This document shows, in pieces, positions 10,649-47,178 of a stretch of DNA of 64,000 nucleotides. The DNA lies in assembly GCF_037042905.1 (NCBI RefSeq), contig NC_087246.1, forward strand, positions 32,626,001-32,690,000, written 5' to 3'. Within the stretch, counting starts at the first letter, position 1. Each line of letters opens with the position of its first letter. Position numbers and translations under genes: made by a program. The DNA comes from Lytechinus pictus. Taxonomy: Eukaryota; Echinodermata; Echinoidea; Temnopleuroida; Toxopneustidae. The notes under the pieces were generated by a model, which was not told the origin of the DNA, did not search any database, and worked only from the letters and a program-made list of their open reading frames with translations.

Positions 10649-12210
10649 ATTTTTTTTTTTTTTTGAATAATATTTTATTTTCTTCCTCTTTCAAATCAAT
10701 AAGTTTACAATCACAATTCATATAAATAAAGATTCTTTGTATGTATACAATCAATAAACAATCAAACAAATAAATATATCAATATCAATGAGATTACGAA
10801 TATTTTTAAAATGATTACAAATGAAATTAAACTGCCAAATTTCTCTTCTATAACAATGTGAAAGCAGAGGGGAAAAACCCGTATCAATCGACAAAATAAA
10901 AAAAAACGTACTTTGTAAAAAATGACTTTTTCCCTGAATAGAATAGAAATAATCTCTTTTGCACATATCAATTGTACAAGAAATAAAAAAAAGGATAAAA
11001 TATTATTTTAAAGGTTAATTAGAGGAAGGTTATCCTAAAACGTCCCTACACACCCACCTTACCCCCATACCCCCTCCCCCCTCATCTCTCTCCCCAGACA
11101 CTCACACAAGCTCACTTCAACTCACCACTACTCACAGCTCCCCCCCCCCCCCCCTCTTCCCCGTCACAAAACTCACACATCCATCTACACACGTACACCC
11201 ACACACAATGCATCCTGCTCTGGTACAACTATCTGTATTTGAACAAATAAACAAAACAGAAACAAAATGAAGCAACCAATACATCCATAGTATTAAGAAA
11301 GGTATGCATTGATTTGTTCCCATTTCCTTAAGTGCACCCCCAGCTTCCCCTTTTTAAACGCTATTTGATATTCCGTATCTCTATACACTTTAACCAAATG
11401 TGTCACTTTCTGTACGGTTGGCAATATTCCCTGTTTTCTTGAACTAAAAATGATATACTTAATTAAGAATATAATACAGTTTATTAAAGCTACTCTTGTA
11501 GTATTTCCAGATATCCCCATGAAAATTGTTTTCCAAACGTCACTGCCAAGTTCATTCAGTTGAAATATTTTACTCATCTCTTCCCATAATCGCTTAACTT
11601 CAGGACAATAAAAAAATAAATGTTGGTAAGACTCAACTTCTTTTTTACAAAAGGAACAGAAATTATCTGTCTCAAAACCGAATTTAAAAAGTTCCCTTTT
11701 TGTGTACACAGCCCCTTGTAATGGTTTGTATTGAAATTCTCTGTGTTTATTGCATAGCATTGCACATTTCAGTCTCAAAATACTTCTTTCAGTTCCCCCA
11801 TTCCCAAATCATATTCGGATTGCCCATCTGTAACATGAAATACATAATCAATTTGAAAATTTTCAATGAAGTGGTCATATATTCGTCTAGATTTTATATC
11901 ACATAGTTTCTGAACATGCCCACATATCATCAATTGAATTTCAAAGTTGTCTGTATCCATTTCCATAAAATCATTTTGTATCCACTCTTCTGTTATTACT
12001 GAAAATATCTTTTGAATTTTGAGCAAGTTTTCAGATGAAAATTTCAGATTATACCAGTATGAAACTGGTCTTAATTTACCTCCAATTATTATATCCGAGA
12101 CCTTAACTATACCTTTCTGAAATAATTCAATATAAAAAAAGGTCTTATTATTAAGGCATAGACGCTTGTTATTAAAAATAATGGGATTACTTTTCCCTCC
12201 AAACTCCAAG
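10649..12210 (-). mobile_element. 5'-truncated L1-like LINE, ORF2 C-terminal part, frameshifted
   Basis: The minus-strand frame 12209-11775 carries an L1-type segment after the reverse transcriptase (KGIVKVSDII, then WYNLKF). The frame 11778-11293 carries the terminal zinc-knuckle-like segment CSFCKKEVESYQHLFFYCPE with a following LW. These two frames are offset, so a frameshift lies near 11780. A 3' UTR rich in A, CA and C follows to a poly-T run at 10649-10664, the genomic poly-A tail of a minus-strand insertion. The catalytic reverse transcriptase and endonuclease are missing, so it is a dead copy. Assignment to the L1/Tx1 group rests on motif style alone. Confidence 0.8.
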
Positions 12211-12521
12211 TAATAACTCTGATCTAATCAGTCCACCGCCCCCTACGATGCGATTATGATAGTGAGGCAATTATCCGTTTTGAGGGGATTGTGTAATATA
12301 CATCAATAAACCTAATTATTATATACGATTTAGGTATTAACTATGTTATCCTAGACCTAGAAGGCTGCAATAACGGGTAGTAGAATAATAGAGTGATGAC
12401 TTATCATGTTGAATAATTACTCTCACTTATACTTCCGACTGAGAAAAGAGTACCTTCACATTTGCCCCCCCAAGCTACGTATGGTCAAAATCACAATGAT
12501 CCGCATCCTCATCTAGCATGT
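12211..12521. other. downstream flank of GGT copy A
   Basis: This follows the copy A stop codon on the minus strand. I see no canonical AATAAA on the minus strand before the LINE, so the poly-A site is not defined. Confidence 0.4.
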
Positions 12522-29160
<16,639 letters not shown>

Positions 29161-29713
29161 TCTTTCTTCTTTCTCCGTCAGGCTATGAAAAGCTAACCCC
29201 TCTTCTTCTTGCGATATGATATTTGGCGATCCTGGCGTCTGTTTCTTTCAGAAGATTTCGTTTGTTAACAGTGGCTGCTCTGGTACGACTTGGGATGTCT
29301 TTCAAAGATCGATCGTTATGTATAAGAAAGTTCTATCGGGAATCTCTCCTGGAACATGTCAGGCGAGGAGTTCAAGGTCGCTGCGATCGATCTATCATTT
29401 TATTTCAAGAACTAGATCAGATTTCTTATCTTCAACAACATTATCACTTTTATTTTATAAGTATAAAAACGAGAATAGAGTGCTATTGCCACCTTACACT
29501 GTCTGCAATCTTCAGACTGTCTGAGTATCGAACCTCGAGAAGTTGAAGCGGCGTACCTTGCAAAGTACCTTGCACCAGTGTAGGCGTGGCTTCTATTCTG
29601 AAGTTGAACTCTAGACTAATTCTAACCCCGAGGTATGAATCGATTGATTAGTAAATGATGGCACAAAATGTAACACATATGATGTATTTAAATTGAATCT
29701 ACCCCCCCCCCCC

Positions 29714-29750
<37 letters not shown>

Positions 29751-30473
29751 ATGATATTAAAAAAGAGAAAATTAGAAAAACAGATCAGTGAAAGTTTGTA
29801 CAAAATCAGAGAAACGACAAGAGACTAACACTTGCAAAGTTGGAAAGTTTTAGGGCATACACGAGTAATTCAGTTTCACATTCACTCATGTGTTTAGTCA
29901 AAGCTCATCCAAACTAATTTAGTTAATATTAAATGACGGGAATCATTATATTACAGTAAAACTAGGTACATCAATGGCTTATACTCTAACAGCAAGCAAA
30001 CAAGAAAATAGTCCTGGAATCATATAGTCTGAAAATCGGAAGTTTAGAGGACTGACGAAAGCAATAACTAATATGAAATAAAGAGAAATAAATCCTTGTT
30101 TGTCAGAAGATCTATGTATGACTAAAATAATTACCCTGGTGGCTGTTTTGGTAAACGAATATTTTGTTTAAAATGCCTCTCAAAATTGATTTGTTCTTAT
30201 TTGTTTCATTCAGCTGTTCTACTCAATTTATAGTTTAGATGAAGTGATTCGGTTTATAATTGGCATATCAAATCAAAATAAACTAATATGAAATAAATTC
30301 TAAGTACACAATATATAGGCCTACGAGTTAATTCGAGCTCAGAGGCCCGTACTTTGAATTCCGGTGTTACTAAAACAATGAAGTTCTATAGAGTTGTGAT
30401 GTAACTTTTAATTATAGCGAGAATGACGCAAATATCGTAACTAGACAATCAATATGTTCTCGCCTTTGGCACC
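29161..30473. other. 5' flank of copy A and intergenic DNA
   Basis: Presumed 5' UTR and promoter of copy A at the left. Two overlapping plus-strand open frames of about 105 codons (29216-29546) match nothing known and lie antisense to the proposed 5' UTR. A C13-A35 run lies at 29702-29749. The rest is AT-rich with no feature recognised. Confidence 0.4.
29702..29749 (+). repeat. C13 A35 homopolymer junction
   Basis: Thirteen C directly followed by about 35 A. This could be a retrotransposed poly-A tail, but nothing recognisable precedes it. Confidence 0.85.
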
Positions 30474-30725
30474 ACACTGAAAATAATATTGGGTAAATTG
30501 TTTTACCACCACGACGGTAACTATGTTTTCAACCAATTTTGGGCAGTATTTTACCCAATGCGGGAAGCATATTGTCCAGTAAGGTAAGCAGCAATTACTT
30601 TAGAATGGGAAAAAATTTCTTCACACTGGATAAATAAAAATTACCAAAAGAAATGCCCAATGTTGTTAGGACGCATAATCACCCCCATGGAGCACTTTTA
30701 ACCAATATTTTGTGGAGTGCATTAG
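30474..30725. mobile_element. MITE of the TTTTACCCAATGCGGGAAGC family, copy 2
   Basis: Matches 12896-13165 through most of its length (AAGCATATTGTCCAGTA and TAGCAATTACTTTAGAATGGG-like segments). It starts CACTGAAAATAATATTGGGT, and the right part ACCAATATTTTGTGGAGTG is inverted. Confidence 0.75.
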
Positions 30726-30774
30726 TACTACAGACCATCTTAAAAATAATGAAGAATATATTTCTCCACAGTAG

Positions 30775-32199
30775 TGAGGGGGGGGGCACGAACAAAAATT
30801 GTGAGTCACTTATTGAGCGCTTGATAAAGCGCGCGCGCTCAATGGCCATGTACACTGACCAAAAATTAGGTAATGTTTGTAGGAATTTATGAAGAGCATA
30901 TTATATGTCTCACTAATCAGAGAATGCGAGCGGGAAACGCGAGCTGATTTTTTTTTCAGATCTGAAAATAGTGCATTCTAAGTACTAACTCTTTTTTAAA
31001 GGGGAAGTTCACCTTGACGGAAAGTTTGTTGTAGTAATTGCAGAAAAAAAAATATTGGAAAAGGTTTGAGGAAAATCCATCTTAGTTTAAACAAGTTATT
31101 ATAATTTTAATCATTTAATTTGTGACGAGCAGCTTTCTTACTTCTCGTATGGTAAAAAAATCAATGAAATTTCATTTTCTCAGAAAATTGAAAATGTTTT
31201 TTTTTTGTTTACCTTTAGTGTATCAATACACAAATAATTTCACACCCGCTCCTAAAAAGAAAATAAAAAACAAGTAACCATGAACCCTTTTTTTTCATTT
31301 TATATTACATAACATACAGCTGATTGTTTATGACGTCACAAATAGAAAACTGTAAATTATAATCACTTTCCTAATCTTTGATGGATTTCCGCAAAACTTC
31401 ACCATTATTCTTTACAGTTATTTTTTCTTCTTTCTTTTTACAACAACTTTTTCGTCAGAGTGATCTTCCCCCTTTAATCATGCCACAGATCTCACTAAAT
31501 AAGCAATGCGAGCGCGAAGCACGAGCTGAAATGATTTCAGATTGAGTCCCAAACACAGGAAAAGCCTAAGCATTTCTAAACATTGTTATCATAAACAGGC
31601 GAAATATCTCGCTAATCAAATATTGCGAGCGCGGAGCGCGAGTTGGAAATTTTTTATATTCAGAACTGAAAAGGGGACATATTTAAATGAATATTAGTAG
31701 TAATTCATGAAAAGCATAGTATCTCACTAATTGAATAATTCGAGCGGGAAGCGTAAGCTGAAAATTTTATATATTTAGATATGAATTTTTTTTTTTAGGA
31801 CTGTTTTTTAGGAATTCATGTAGAGCATACGTGAGCGTGAAGCTGAATTTTTTTATATTCAGATATGAACCATTTTAAGCACTCTAAGTACTCACGAAAA
31901 AGATACGTTTGTCACTGAAAAAATAATAAAACGTATAACTGCAAGGAGAAATATATGTTACATATTGACTTAAAATGGATTGTTTCAAGGGCCATTCAAT
32001 CCCCTTGACGGAGATCATCTCTTAAACAAGCAAATTATGTTTTATCAAATTATGATTTTTTTTTAATAACATTTCCTTTACCCATACAACTGTGATTCTC
32101 ATTCACTTCCCCTTCTATCTCCCTTTGGTCCAATTGTCTTATTTTTTATTTTTAGGCCAGTATATTTGGGGGCACGTGCCCCCGTAGTTACGCAACTGC
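30775..32199 (+). mobile_element. G-run element with GCGAGCGCGAAGCGCGAGCT core, copy 1
   Basis: A G run and GCACGAACAAAAATTGTGAG open it; TTGGGGGCACGTGCCCCCGT and AGTTACGC close it. The interior carries several ~100-130-bp units with 'CTCACTAAT...GCGAGCGCGAAGC-CGAGCTGAAA'. A TTAA element (31000-31473) is inserted within. There is no protein. Confidence 0.75.
31000..31473. mobile_element. TTAA-type fold-back element nested in a G-run element
   Basis: Flanked by TTAA at 30996-30999 and 31474-31477. The left AGGGGAAGTTCACCTTGACG is inverted relative to CGTCAGAGTGATCTTCCCCC. It interrupts the unit array of the surrounding element, so it inserted later. Confidence 0.8.
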
Positions 32200-32220
32200 T
32201 TCTTCACCATAAAAAAAGGG

Positions 32221-32632
32221 TTACACTTCGTAATTCCGAAGGTTCTTTATTCCGAAGGTTCGTAATTCCGAAACACGTAAATTGCCTATACCTCGATGTT
32301 CGTTAATCCGAAAACGAAAAAGGGTGCGTTAATCCGAACATTTATGGCGTTATTCCGAAGGTTCGATGATCCGAAAACGAAATAAGGTTCCTTGTTTCGA
32401 AGGTTCGTTAATCCGAAAACGAAATAAGGTTCGTTGTTCCGAAGGTTCGTTAATCCGAAAACGAAATAAGGTTCGTTGTTCCGAAGGTTCGTTAATCCGA
32501 AAACGAAATAAGGTTCGTTGTTCCGAAGGCTCGTTAATCCGAAAACAAAAAAAGGTTCGTTGTTCCGAAAGTTCATTAATCCGAAAACAAAATAAGGTTC
32601 TTTATTCCGAAGGTTCGTTAATCCGACAAATG
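32221..32632 (+). repeat. ~42-bp minisatellite, left arm
   Basis: The unit is TTCGTTAATCCGAAAACGAA followed by ATAAGGTTCGTTGTTCCGAAGG. Five near-identical units run from about 32390 to 32600. Because 42 is divisible by 3, both strands give long repetitive open frames; these are not genes. Confidence 0.92.
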
Positions 32633-33868
32633 AAAACCGGCAAAGCAGAGGCAGAGGCAAGTGGGGGGGGAACACCGTTGCTGTTCAATTGTTATGAGGA
32701 TGGGAAGGCAAGGGGGGCCGAACGAATTTTCGTTTGGGGGGGGGCAAAGCCAAAAATGAAACTCATACGTCAAAATGGGCACTTTGGTGATATTTTCACC
32801 TTGAGATTATCATTAGTATTTAAGTAGAGAAAAGCCTTTTTGAAGTGACTTCTGATTATGGAAAGATGTATATTTAGGCTCTTTTTTTCGCGAGAGAGTA
32901 TAATGAGCGAGCAGCTTGGAAAAAATTCAAAGCTGAAGTTGTAAAACTCGTTTTTCAGGGTCAATTATTCTTAAAATGGCATTATTGCGAGGTGTTGCGC
33001 GAGCGTGAATCACAAGCTAAAACTTTAGGGCATTTCAATAAGAAATGAAAATTCTGCTGTCATTAAAAAGATGTGCATCTAACTAAACAATTAACACGAG
33101 CGCAAAACGCGAGCTTAAATATACTGATGAGAAAAGGAACCTGTTAAAGAAAGCATTTAGTGACCTCTTTAGGATACATATTTCACCATTCGAATAATTG
33201 AGAGTGCGAAGCGCGAGCTGAAAATTTGTAATATTCCAGCCTGAAAACTAATCTAAAATGTATACTTTAAAGAGTATTTTATTTCGAAAAACGGCACGTT
33301 TTTTTTTTGGGAAAAAGGGAATTTCCCATTTTGGAAAAATAGCATTTCCCTGTTTTTTTTTCTATTTGGGGTACAAGTGGCCCCTGCCCCCCCCCCCCCG
33401 GGCGGATCCAACTTTCGCTAATAGGGGGGGGGGATTTTTTCACCCATATTTTCCCTGATCGGCAGCTCAAAGTAAATATGTAATAAGACCATAAGCCCTT
33501 TTTAAATAATGCGAGCGCGAAGCGCAAGCTATATTTTTTTTCAATCTTTAATATGATGCGCAATATGTTTGTGATCTTCAAAACGAGATGCCTATGTAAC
33601 TAGATAATAACTGCGAGCAAGAAGCGCAAACAGAAATTTTAAATATAAGCTCTGACCTGATCTAAAAGGGACATGTTAAGGACTTTTTGCAGTTAGCCAT
33701 GAAGACGATGCATGTTTCAACCAGGGGCGGCGGAACGTATTTTCCTTTTGGGTATGGGGGGGGGGGGGCAAAGCCAAAAAGGGCACTTATATGCTATTAC
33801 TATTATTGCATAATATCGTCTTACCTTGTAATGACAACATCGTTTTAGTTACCAAAATGAATTAATTT

Positions 33869-34221
33869 CATTATCGGAAATACGAACCTTATTTCGCTTT
33901 CGGACTAACGAACATTCGGAATTACGAACCTCATTTCGTTTTCGGATTAAAGCACCTTCGGAATTACGAACCTCATTTCGTTTTCGGATTGACGAACCTT
34001 CGGAATTACGAACCTCATTTCGTTTTCGGACTGACGAACCTTCGGAATTATGAACCTCATTTCGTTTTCGGACTAACGAAACTTCGGAATTACGAACCTT
34101 ATTTCGTTTTCGGATTAACGAACCTTCGGAATTACGAACCTTCGGAATAACGAACCTTCGGAAATACGAACTTTCGGAATAACCGAACCTTCGGAATAAC
34201 GAAGATTCGGAATTACGAATG
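33869..34221 (-). repeat. ~42-bp minisatellite, right arm
   Basis: Units of TTCGGAATTACGAACCTCAT then TTCGTTTTCGGACTAACGAACC run in the opposite orientation to the left arm, then shift to shorter ~16-bp GAACCTTCGGAATAAC units near the end. Confidence 0.92.
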
Positions 34222-34253
34222 TATGCGAAAAAAAGCATATGTAAGATCCTCCC

Positions 34254-34281
34254 CCCCCCCCCTCTCTCTCTCTCTCTCTTT
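34254..34281 (+). repeat. C run and CT microsatellite
   Basis: A C tract is followed by about ten CT units, next to the right arm of the minisatellite element. Confidence 0.85.
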
Positions 34282-34559
34282 GTGTTTCTGTTACGTTATT
34301 AAACTTGCCTTCCCTCCTTCCCTATTATCTCTTCTCCTCTTTTTATCTCTTTCTGTCACCTTTTTTCAACTATTTCTCTTTCCTTCAATTCCTTTCTACA
34401 TTGATATCGCCCTATTTCTTCATACCTCATACTCAAGCTTCATTAAATCAGGCGTCGATTATCAAGAAAAGTCATTCTCCCAATACCAGTATCTATCGAT
34501 TGGGAAAAGGTACACTACATAAATTTTTTTTGTACCATCGATACTAAATTAAGATCATT

Positions 34560-35505
34560 CTATTTTAAGATTTTTCATAAAGCCATAGCATTAAATGATT
34601 TTTTTATATAAGATTAAATCTAAGGATTTCTGTGATAAAAGTGAGGAAACAATAGTCCACCTGTTTTGCGAATGTGAAAGGGTAATTCATATTTGGCAAT
34701 CCCTTTTAACGAAAATTTCCCAAAATAATGTTCAAATAAATGGTTCTAATTTTGAAAAAATGTTCGGACTCCCAGCTGATAAGTTTATTTCATACCTTTT
34801 CTTATTTTTGAAGTATTATATTCATACATGTAAATTTAAGAATAATCCTCAAAGTTTTGCTCTTTTTAAAACATTTGTTAAAAAACAACAGGACTTGGAA
34901 TATTTGATAGCTAAGAAAAAAAAACAAGTTGCCCGCTCACCTTAAGAAGTGGCGATTCACCTTATAATTTGGTTTTCAAAAATGTCAACAGGTTACATGA
35001 TAACTAACAATGTATATTTTGTATAACAGGCTTAGAGCCCCATTTTTTAAAAATAATACTGCACTGTATTGGTTATATGGTTGTAAACATCAGTTCCCAT
35101 TTTTTCATGCAACTTGTATCTCAGTTTCCTTGATATACTTGTTCGTTTAAAAACCTCCATAATTATGTCGTCTTGGATAACCAGTTGTGTTTTTTAATCC
35201 TACCAATATTTGTTGGGAAACCATTTTATAATCATAGCTTGTATATTTTGTTTTGTCTACTTTATTTACCAAATCACCTATCTTTGTTTAGATAACACTG
35301 ATATTAATTCATCACTTTGCCACATTCCTTTTTTGGGGGTGGGGGAGGATAAGTGGGTAGGTTTTTTTTTTATTATTATGGTTGTTATTTTTTTGTGTGT
35401 GTAACTAACTTGTGTTTATGTGATTTGCAATCACCTAATAATCATTTGTAAATTTTGTGCTTTATTTCAATTTATTATGATAAAAACAGAAGAAGAAAAA
35501 AGAAA
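34560..35505 (+). mobile_element. 5'-truncated L1-like LINE fragment
   Basis: The plus-strand frame 34595-34945 encodes EETIVHLFCECERVIHIWQS, the C-terminal zinc-knuckle-like segment of L1-type ORF2; the first cysteine pair is degraded. It ends in a basic tail with KKKK. A T/G-rich 3' UTR continues to an A-rich end GAAGAAAAAAGAAAA near 35505. It is the same class as 10649-12210 and is a dead copy. Confidence 0.75.
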
Positions 35506-36154
35506 AGTCATTCTCACGACCCGTCTGAAAAAGAGTTACGGCAAATTCAAATAAAACTCAATCGAATATTATCTCGAGTATCATCATTCTCTCCATCTCA
35601 TTTTACGGTTGATTTGAATCTCTTTCTTTGTAAGACAAGCCCCCGATGGGCGTGTCATGAAAAATCTAGTTTTTTGTTCTTATACAATGATATGCAAGGA
35701 TCAGGAGAAAAGTCACTGACATGGCATGCCCACCTGAAAGGCACAATGTGTCAATGTCATGTCTATGCTCAAGGCCAGACTCCTTAACATTCTCAAGTAG
35801 AACAACCTTGGAAATAGATATGGCACAATGTGAAGGTACTTTCAAATATTAAGAGGGTTTTGCGATAAGAGGTGTTCAATTATATAAGAACACTAATAAA
35901 GAAATACAGGTATAAACAAAGGGGTGTCATTGGTTTTACTTCTCGTCATGTGAGGATTCTTGATAAGAAAAAAAGGAGGGATCCAATTTTATAACAATTA
36001 TGATAAAAATATATCAACGGCTTAGCTATAGGGTAACTACTTCAACTGAACAGGTTTCACCTTGAGACATCTGTATTTCAAAGTCGTGTGATTTTAAGGT
36101 TAGTAACGTCCCAGGTAATAATAAAAGCTAAGTCAATGAGGTATGATTACGCAA
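35506..36154. other. no gene recognised
   Basis: AT-rich DNA. An open frame spanning 35455-35787 starts in the LINE 3' end and has no recognised domain. Confidence 0.4.
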
Positions 36155-36348
36155 GGCCGTACGCAGAAAGTTTTATCCTCGAGAGCGAAGCGATCGAGCT
36201 TATCATTGGGGCACTTAAAATGCATCTTTATAAGTGAAACTGAAGGATTTTGTGCACACTTTTGGTGAATTTTGTGAAAATTTTCAGCCAAAAATTTAGA
36301 TTTTTGAAATTTCTGAGGGGGGCAACCGCCCCCCTTCTGCCTACGGCC
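36155..36348. mobile_element. GGCCGTACGCAGAAAG TIR element
   Basis: The left GGCCGTACGCAGAAAG and right CTTCTGCCTACGGCC ends are inverted. The interior has GGGGGGCAACCGCCCCCC before the right end and GAGAGCGAAGCGATCGAGCT near the left. It resembles the G-run class with different termini. Confidence 0.7.
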
Positions 36349-36767
36349 ATGGGATCAGGAGCTAACTATCGGGCCTTGATGCTAAAGAAGTCGATATAGA
36401 TATAAATTTCATGATAATGACATATCACAGGACTACGTCTTGTCAGTTCCAGCAATAGTCAAGCCAATAGTTTACTTCCATTCAAACATAAAAAAAAGTA
36501 ATATAAATCAGATACAAATTAACGGATTGACATTTTGAATAAAAGAGTATAAAATATAGCATATTATGGAAAAGGTAATAAGGGGGAGGGGTCCGCTGAA
36601 AGCATTTTTTGTAAAGTATGGATCCAAACCCCTCCCACTCTCTCCACTTCGGATTTTTTTTTCTTGATTTCCAACTCAACACGTACGATATAGCGGAAAC
36701 AATACAAATTCATAAGATACATAAAGTATTTTGATCAACATATTCAATGAGCAGTAATAATAGTATA
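36349..36767. other. no gene recognised
   Basis: AT-rich noncoding DNA with no repeat that I can define. Confidence 0.4.
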
Positions 36768-37903
36768 CAGTGGCGTCCCGTGGGTCACGGCATGGGGGGG
36801 GGGGCACCAGCAAAAATTTTGAGTCACTTAATGAGCGCGTAAAGCGCACTCAGTTGCAAAGTGTACTGACCTAATAGAGGCATTGTAAGGACAGTGCCAA
36901 TAAACGGATATATATCTCACTGTTCAAATAATGCGAGCGCGAAGCGCGAGCTGAAAATTTTTGGTATTCAGACCTAAAAAGGGAAATTATAAGTAAATTT
37001 TTGTAATACGTACCTTTCTCGCTAAACAAACAATGCGAGCGCGAAGCGCGAGCTGAAAGTTTTGCATATATTGACCCCAAACAGAGACATTTTAAGGACT
37101 GTATTTTAGGAATCCATTAAGAGTATACATATCTCACCATAGTCATCTAATGCGCGTGCCAAGCGCTTGCTGATTTTGTTAGAAATACATCTAAACACAT
37201 GAAGCACTTGTCGTCTTTGTTATCATAATGAACATAAGCATCTCACTCCCGCGAAGCGCGAGCTGAAAATTAAAGAAATTCAGATCTGTAGAGGGGCATT
37301 CTAAGGCTTGTTTGTAGGAATTAATTAAGACCATACGTATTTCACTAACCAAATAATGCGAGCGCGAAGCGCGAGCTGATTTTTTTTAAATATTTAGATC
37401 AGAAAAAGGGTCATTTTAAGGACCGATTTTACAAATTCATGAAGAGCAGATATATCTCACTAATCCACTAATGCGAACGTAAGCACGGACAGGCAATATT
37501 TCATATTAATACCTTCATATAGGGCAATCACGTTAAGTAGTCATGAAAGAGAAACATATGTCACTACTTAAAACAATAATAACATGAAGTGCGAGGAAAT
37601 ATATTTGGTTTATATTGACTTGAAAACGGGAGGTTTTGGTACAACAGGATTATATATCTCGTTAAACAAACAATGCGAGCACCAGGAACAATAAAAGCAT
37701 AGGCCCTGGGCAAATTTTGTTTCATAAAGTTATGAAAAAATGTTTCTTATGTAATATAACATAACATAATTATAACATAATATAATAATTTCTTCTTTCC
37801 CACTACGTATCTTTTCCTTTCTCCCTCTTTTCTCTTTTCCCCCGTTTTTTTGCCAGCCGATTGGGGGGGGGGGCACGTGCCCCCATGCCCCCCCCCGTAG
37901 TTA
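36768..37903 (+). mobile_element. G-run element with GCGAGCGCGAAGCGCGAGCT core, copy 2
   Basis: It opens CAGTGGCGTCCCGTGGG, then a G run and GCACCAGCAAAAATTTTGAG. At least five units with GCGAGCGCGAAGCGCGAGCT spaced about 100-130 bp follow. It ends in a T/C-rich tract, GGGGGGCACGTGCCCCC and CGTAGTTAC. It aligns through its length with 43720-44825. Confidence 0.85.
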
Positions 37904-38951
37904 CTGATAATATATCTTTACAAAAAGCTCAGACCACGATAATATATCAAGCATTTTGTATGATTTCACTTAAATTCTATAAATAAGATAAAGAAAGTTT
38001 CATTCTTTGGTTATAGAGGTTCTGTGTACCGACGTTTTGAGAAAAAAAGCAAAGGTCCTATAACAGATCACTACAATACATTCTTACGTTGTTAATTCAT
38101 ATGGGGATTTCAGTGTTGAATATTGATAATGAATAAATAAATTTATAACGGGAGGTTCATGTATAATCATACAGTCGATTATACTGTTTCCAGCTAAACA
38201 AAGTAGTACTGAGTGCAAGATGATTCCATTTGTTCCATTGTGTCGAACGGAGCAGGGTATTTTAGAAGAACGCAACTCACCTTGCGGTATTTGTCTGAAG
38301 ACATCATTTATCGTCGGAGACGCGAAAGAGGACAAGTTTAGTTAAACTACATCAACATTGTATTCTCATCTTCTGTCTTCTTTTCACCCTTTTCTTCCTT
38401 TTTATTTATTTTTTTCCTACTTGAAAAATATTAGATGGCGGAAACCCCTGGCCCTTCTTGTGGAGCTGCCCCCTATGTGAAAATCACATTGACGTCAATG
38501 AATATAATTGAGGTGAATTTTCCATATAATCATCGAGGAAATGTTCAAATCATAAAAAAAGAACATCAAGATAACGTACATCTGGGCCTGAAATATACAA
38601 AGACAATGATAGGTGTGGTTCGATCGTATATAGCTTCTTAAACAATTACACATAATCAATTGAAAATAGACACACAATATTCATATGTATATAATAAAAT
38701 AAACAAAAACTAGAATCAGAGAAATGAATGCCTTTTCAAAGAACAGTAGCCCGCTGTAAAATTCAAGCCAATACATGTTGTTTGATAATTAAATAAACCA
38801 TACTTTCATAAAAAGAAGGAACATACTAATCCACTCAAAAGACCGGCTACTTACACTGACGCAACCATTATAAAAAAGGAGGGTCAAGCATAATAATGTA
38901 CGACCTAGTAAATAAAGGGCGACTTTGTAGAATTGCAGAATTTGTAGAATT
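37904..38951. other. downstream flank of copy B
   Basis: AT-rich. A short exon-like segment with a good donor at 38276-38300 was considered and rejected. No clear minus-strand AATAAA lies close after the stop; TTTATT clusters (AATAAA on the minus strand) occur near 38400, 550 bp downstream. Confidence 0.4.
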
Positions 38952-46877
<7,926 letters not shown>

Positions 46878-47006
46878 CTTCAAGAGAAGGGTGGAAAATA
46901 TAATTTATTGTACTAAGATATTATGGAGGGAGAAATGTTTATATGGTCATTAAGTTGGGATAGATTGTGAAGAAATGGATACCTAATAAAAAAAAAGTAA
47001 ATAGTG

Positions 47007-47178
47007 ACCATCATCATCATCATCACCACCACCAACACCATCATCATCATCATCCTACCATCATCATCATCATCACCATCATCATCATCATCTTCTTCTT
47101 CTTCTTCTCCTCCTCCTCCTCCTTCTTCTTCTTCTTATCATCGATCATCACCACACTACCATCATCATTTTACCATCA
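47007..47178 (+). repeat. CAT/CTT/CTC trinucleotide microsatellite
   Basis: CATCATCAT, CACCACCAC, then CTTCTTCTT and CTCCTCCTC runs in 170 bp. The histidine- and serine-rich open frames here are simple-repeat artefacts. Confidence 0.95.

Larger units (their letters stand above)
32219..34224. mobile_element. 2-kb element with inverted minisatellite arms
   Basis: The left arm array (32221-32632) and right arm array (33869-34221) are inverted copies of the same ~42-bp minisatellite. The outer ends TTCGTAATTCCGAAGG and CTTCGGAATAACGAAG, then GGAATTACGAATGTA, also mirror each other. The centre carries further GCGAGCGCGAAGCGCGAGCT units and G runs at 32739 and 33757. Confidence 0.65.

Noticed and set aside
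29453-29459. TATA box for copy A
   Set aside because: A TATAAAA exists on the minus strand, but the surroundings are AT-rich with another TATAAAA on the plus strand nearby, so it is not called as a promoter.
29216-29546. Two overlapping ~105-codon plus-strand frames
   Set aside because: No recognised domain; they lie antisense to the proposed 5' end of copy A and overlap in different frames.
32366-32827. 153-codon open frame with LIRKRNKV repeats, and its counterparts on the other strand and at 33849-34238
   Set aside because: These arise from a 42-bp minisatellite, which keeps frame on both strands; there is no start context, domain or splice signal.
38276-38300. Exon-like minus-strand segment with two ATG codons, a short charged peptide (SSDKYRK) and donor GTGAGT, between copies B and A
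   Set aside because: It ends in phase 0, but the anchor exon of copy A needs phase 2; joining gives a charged non-anchor frame. The candidate at 29153 fits in phase.
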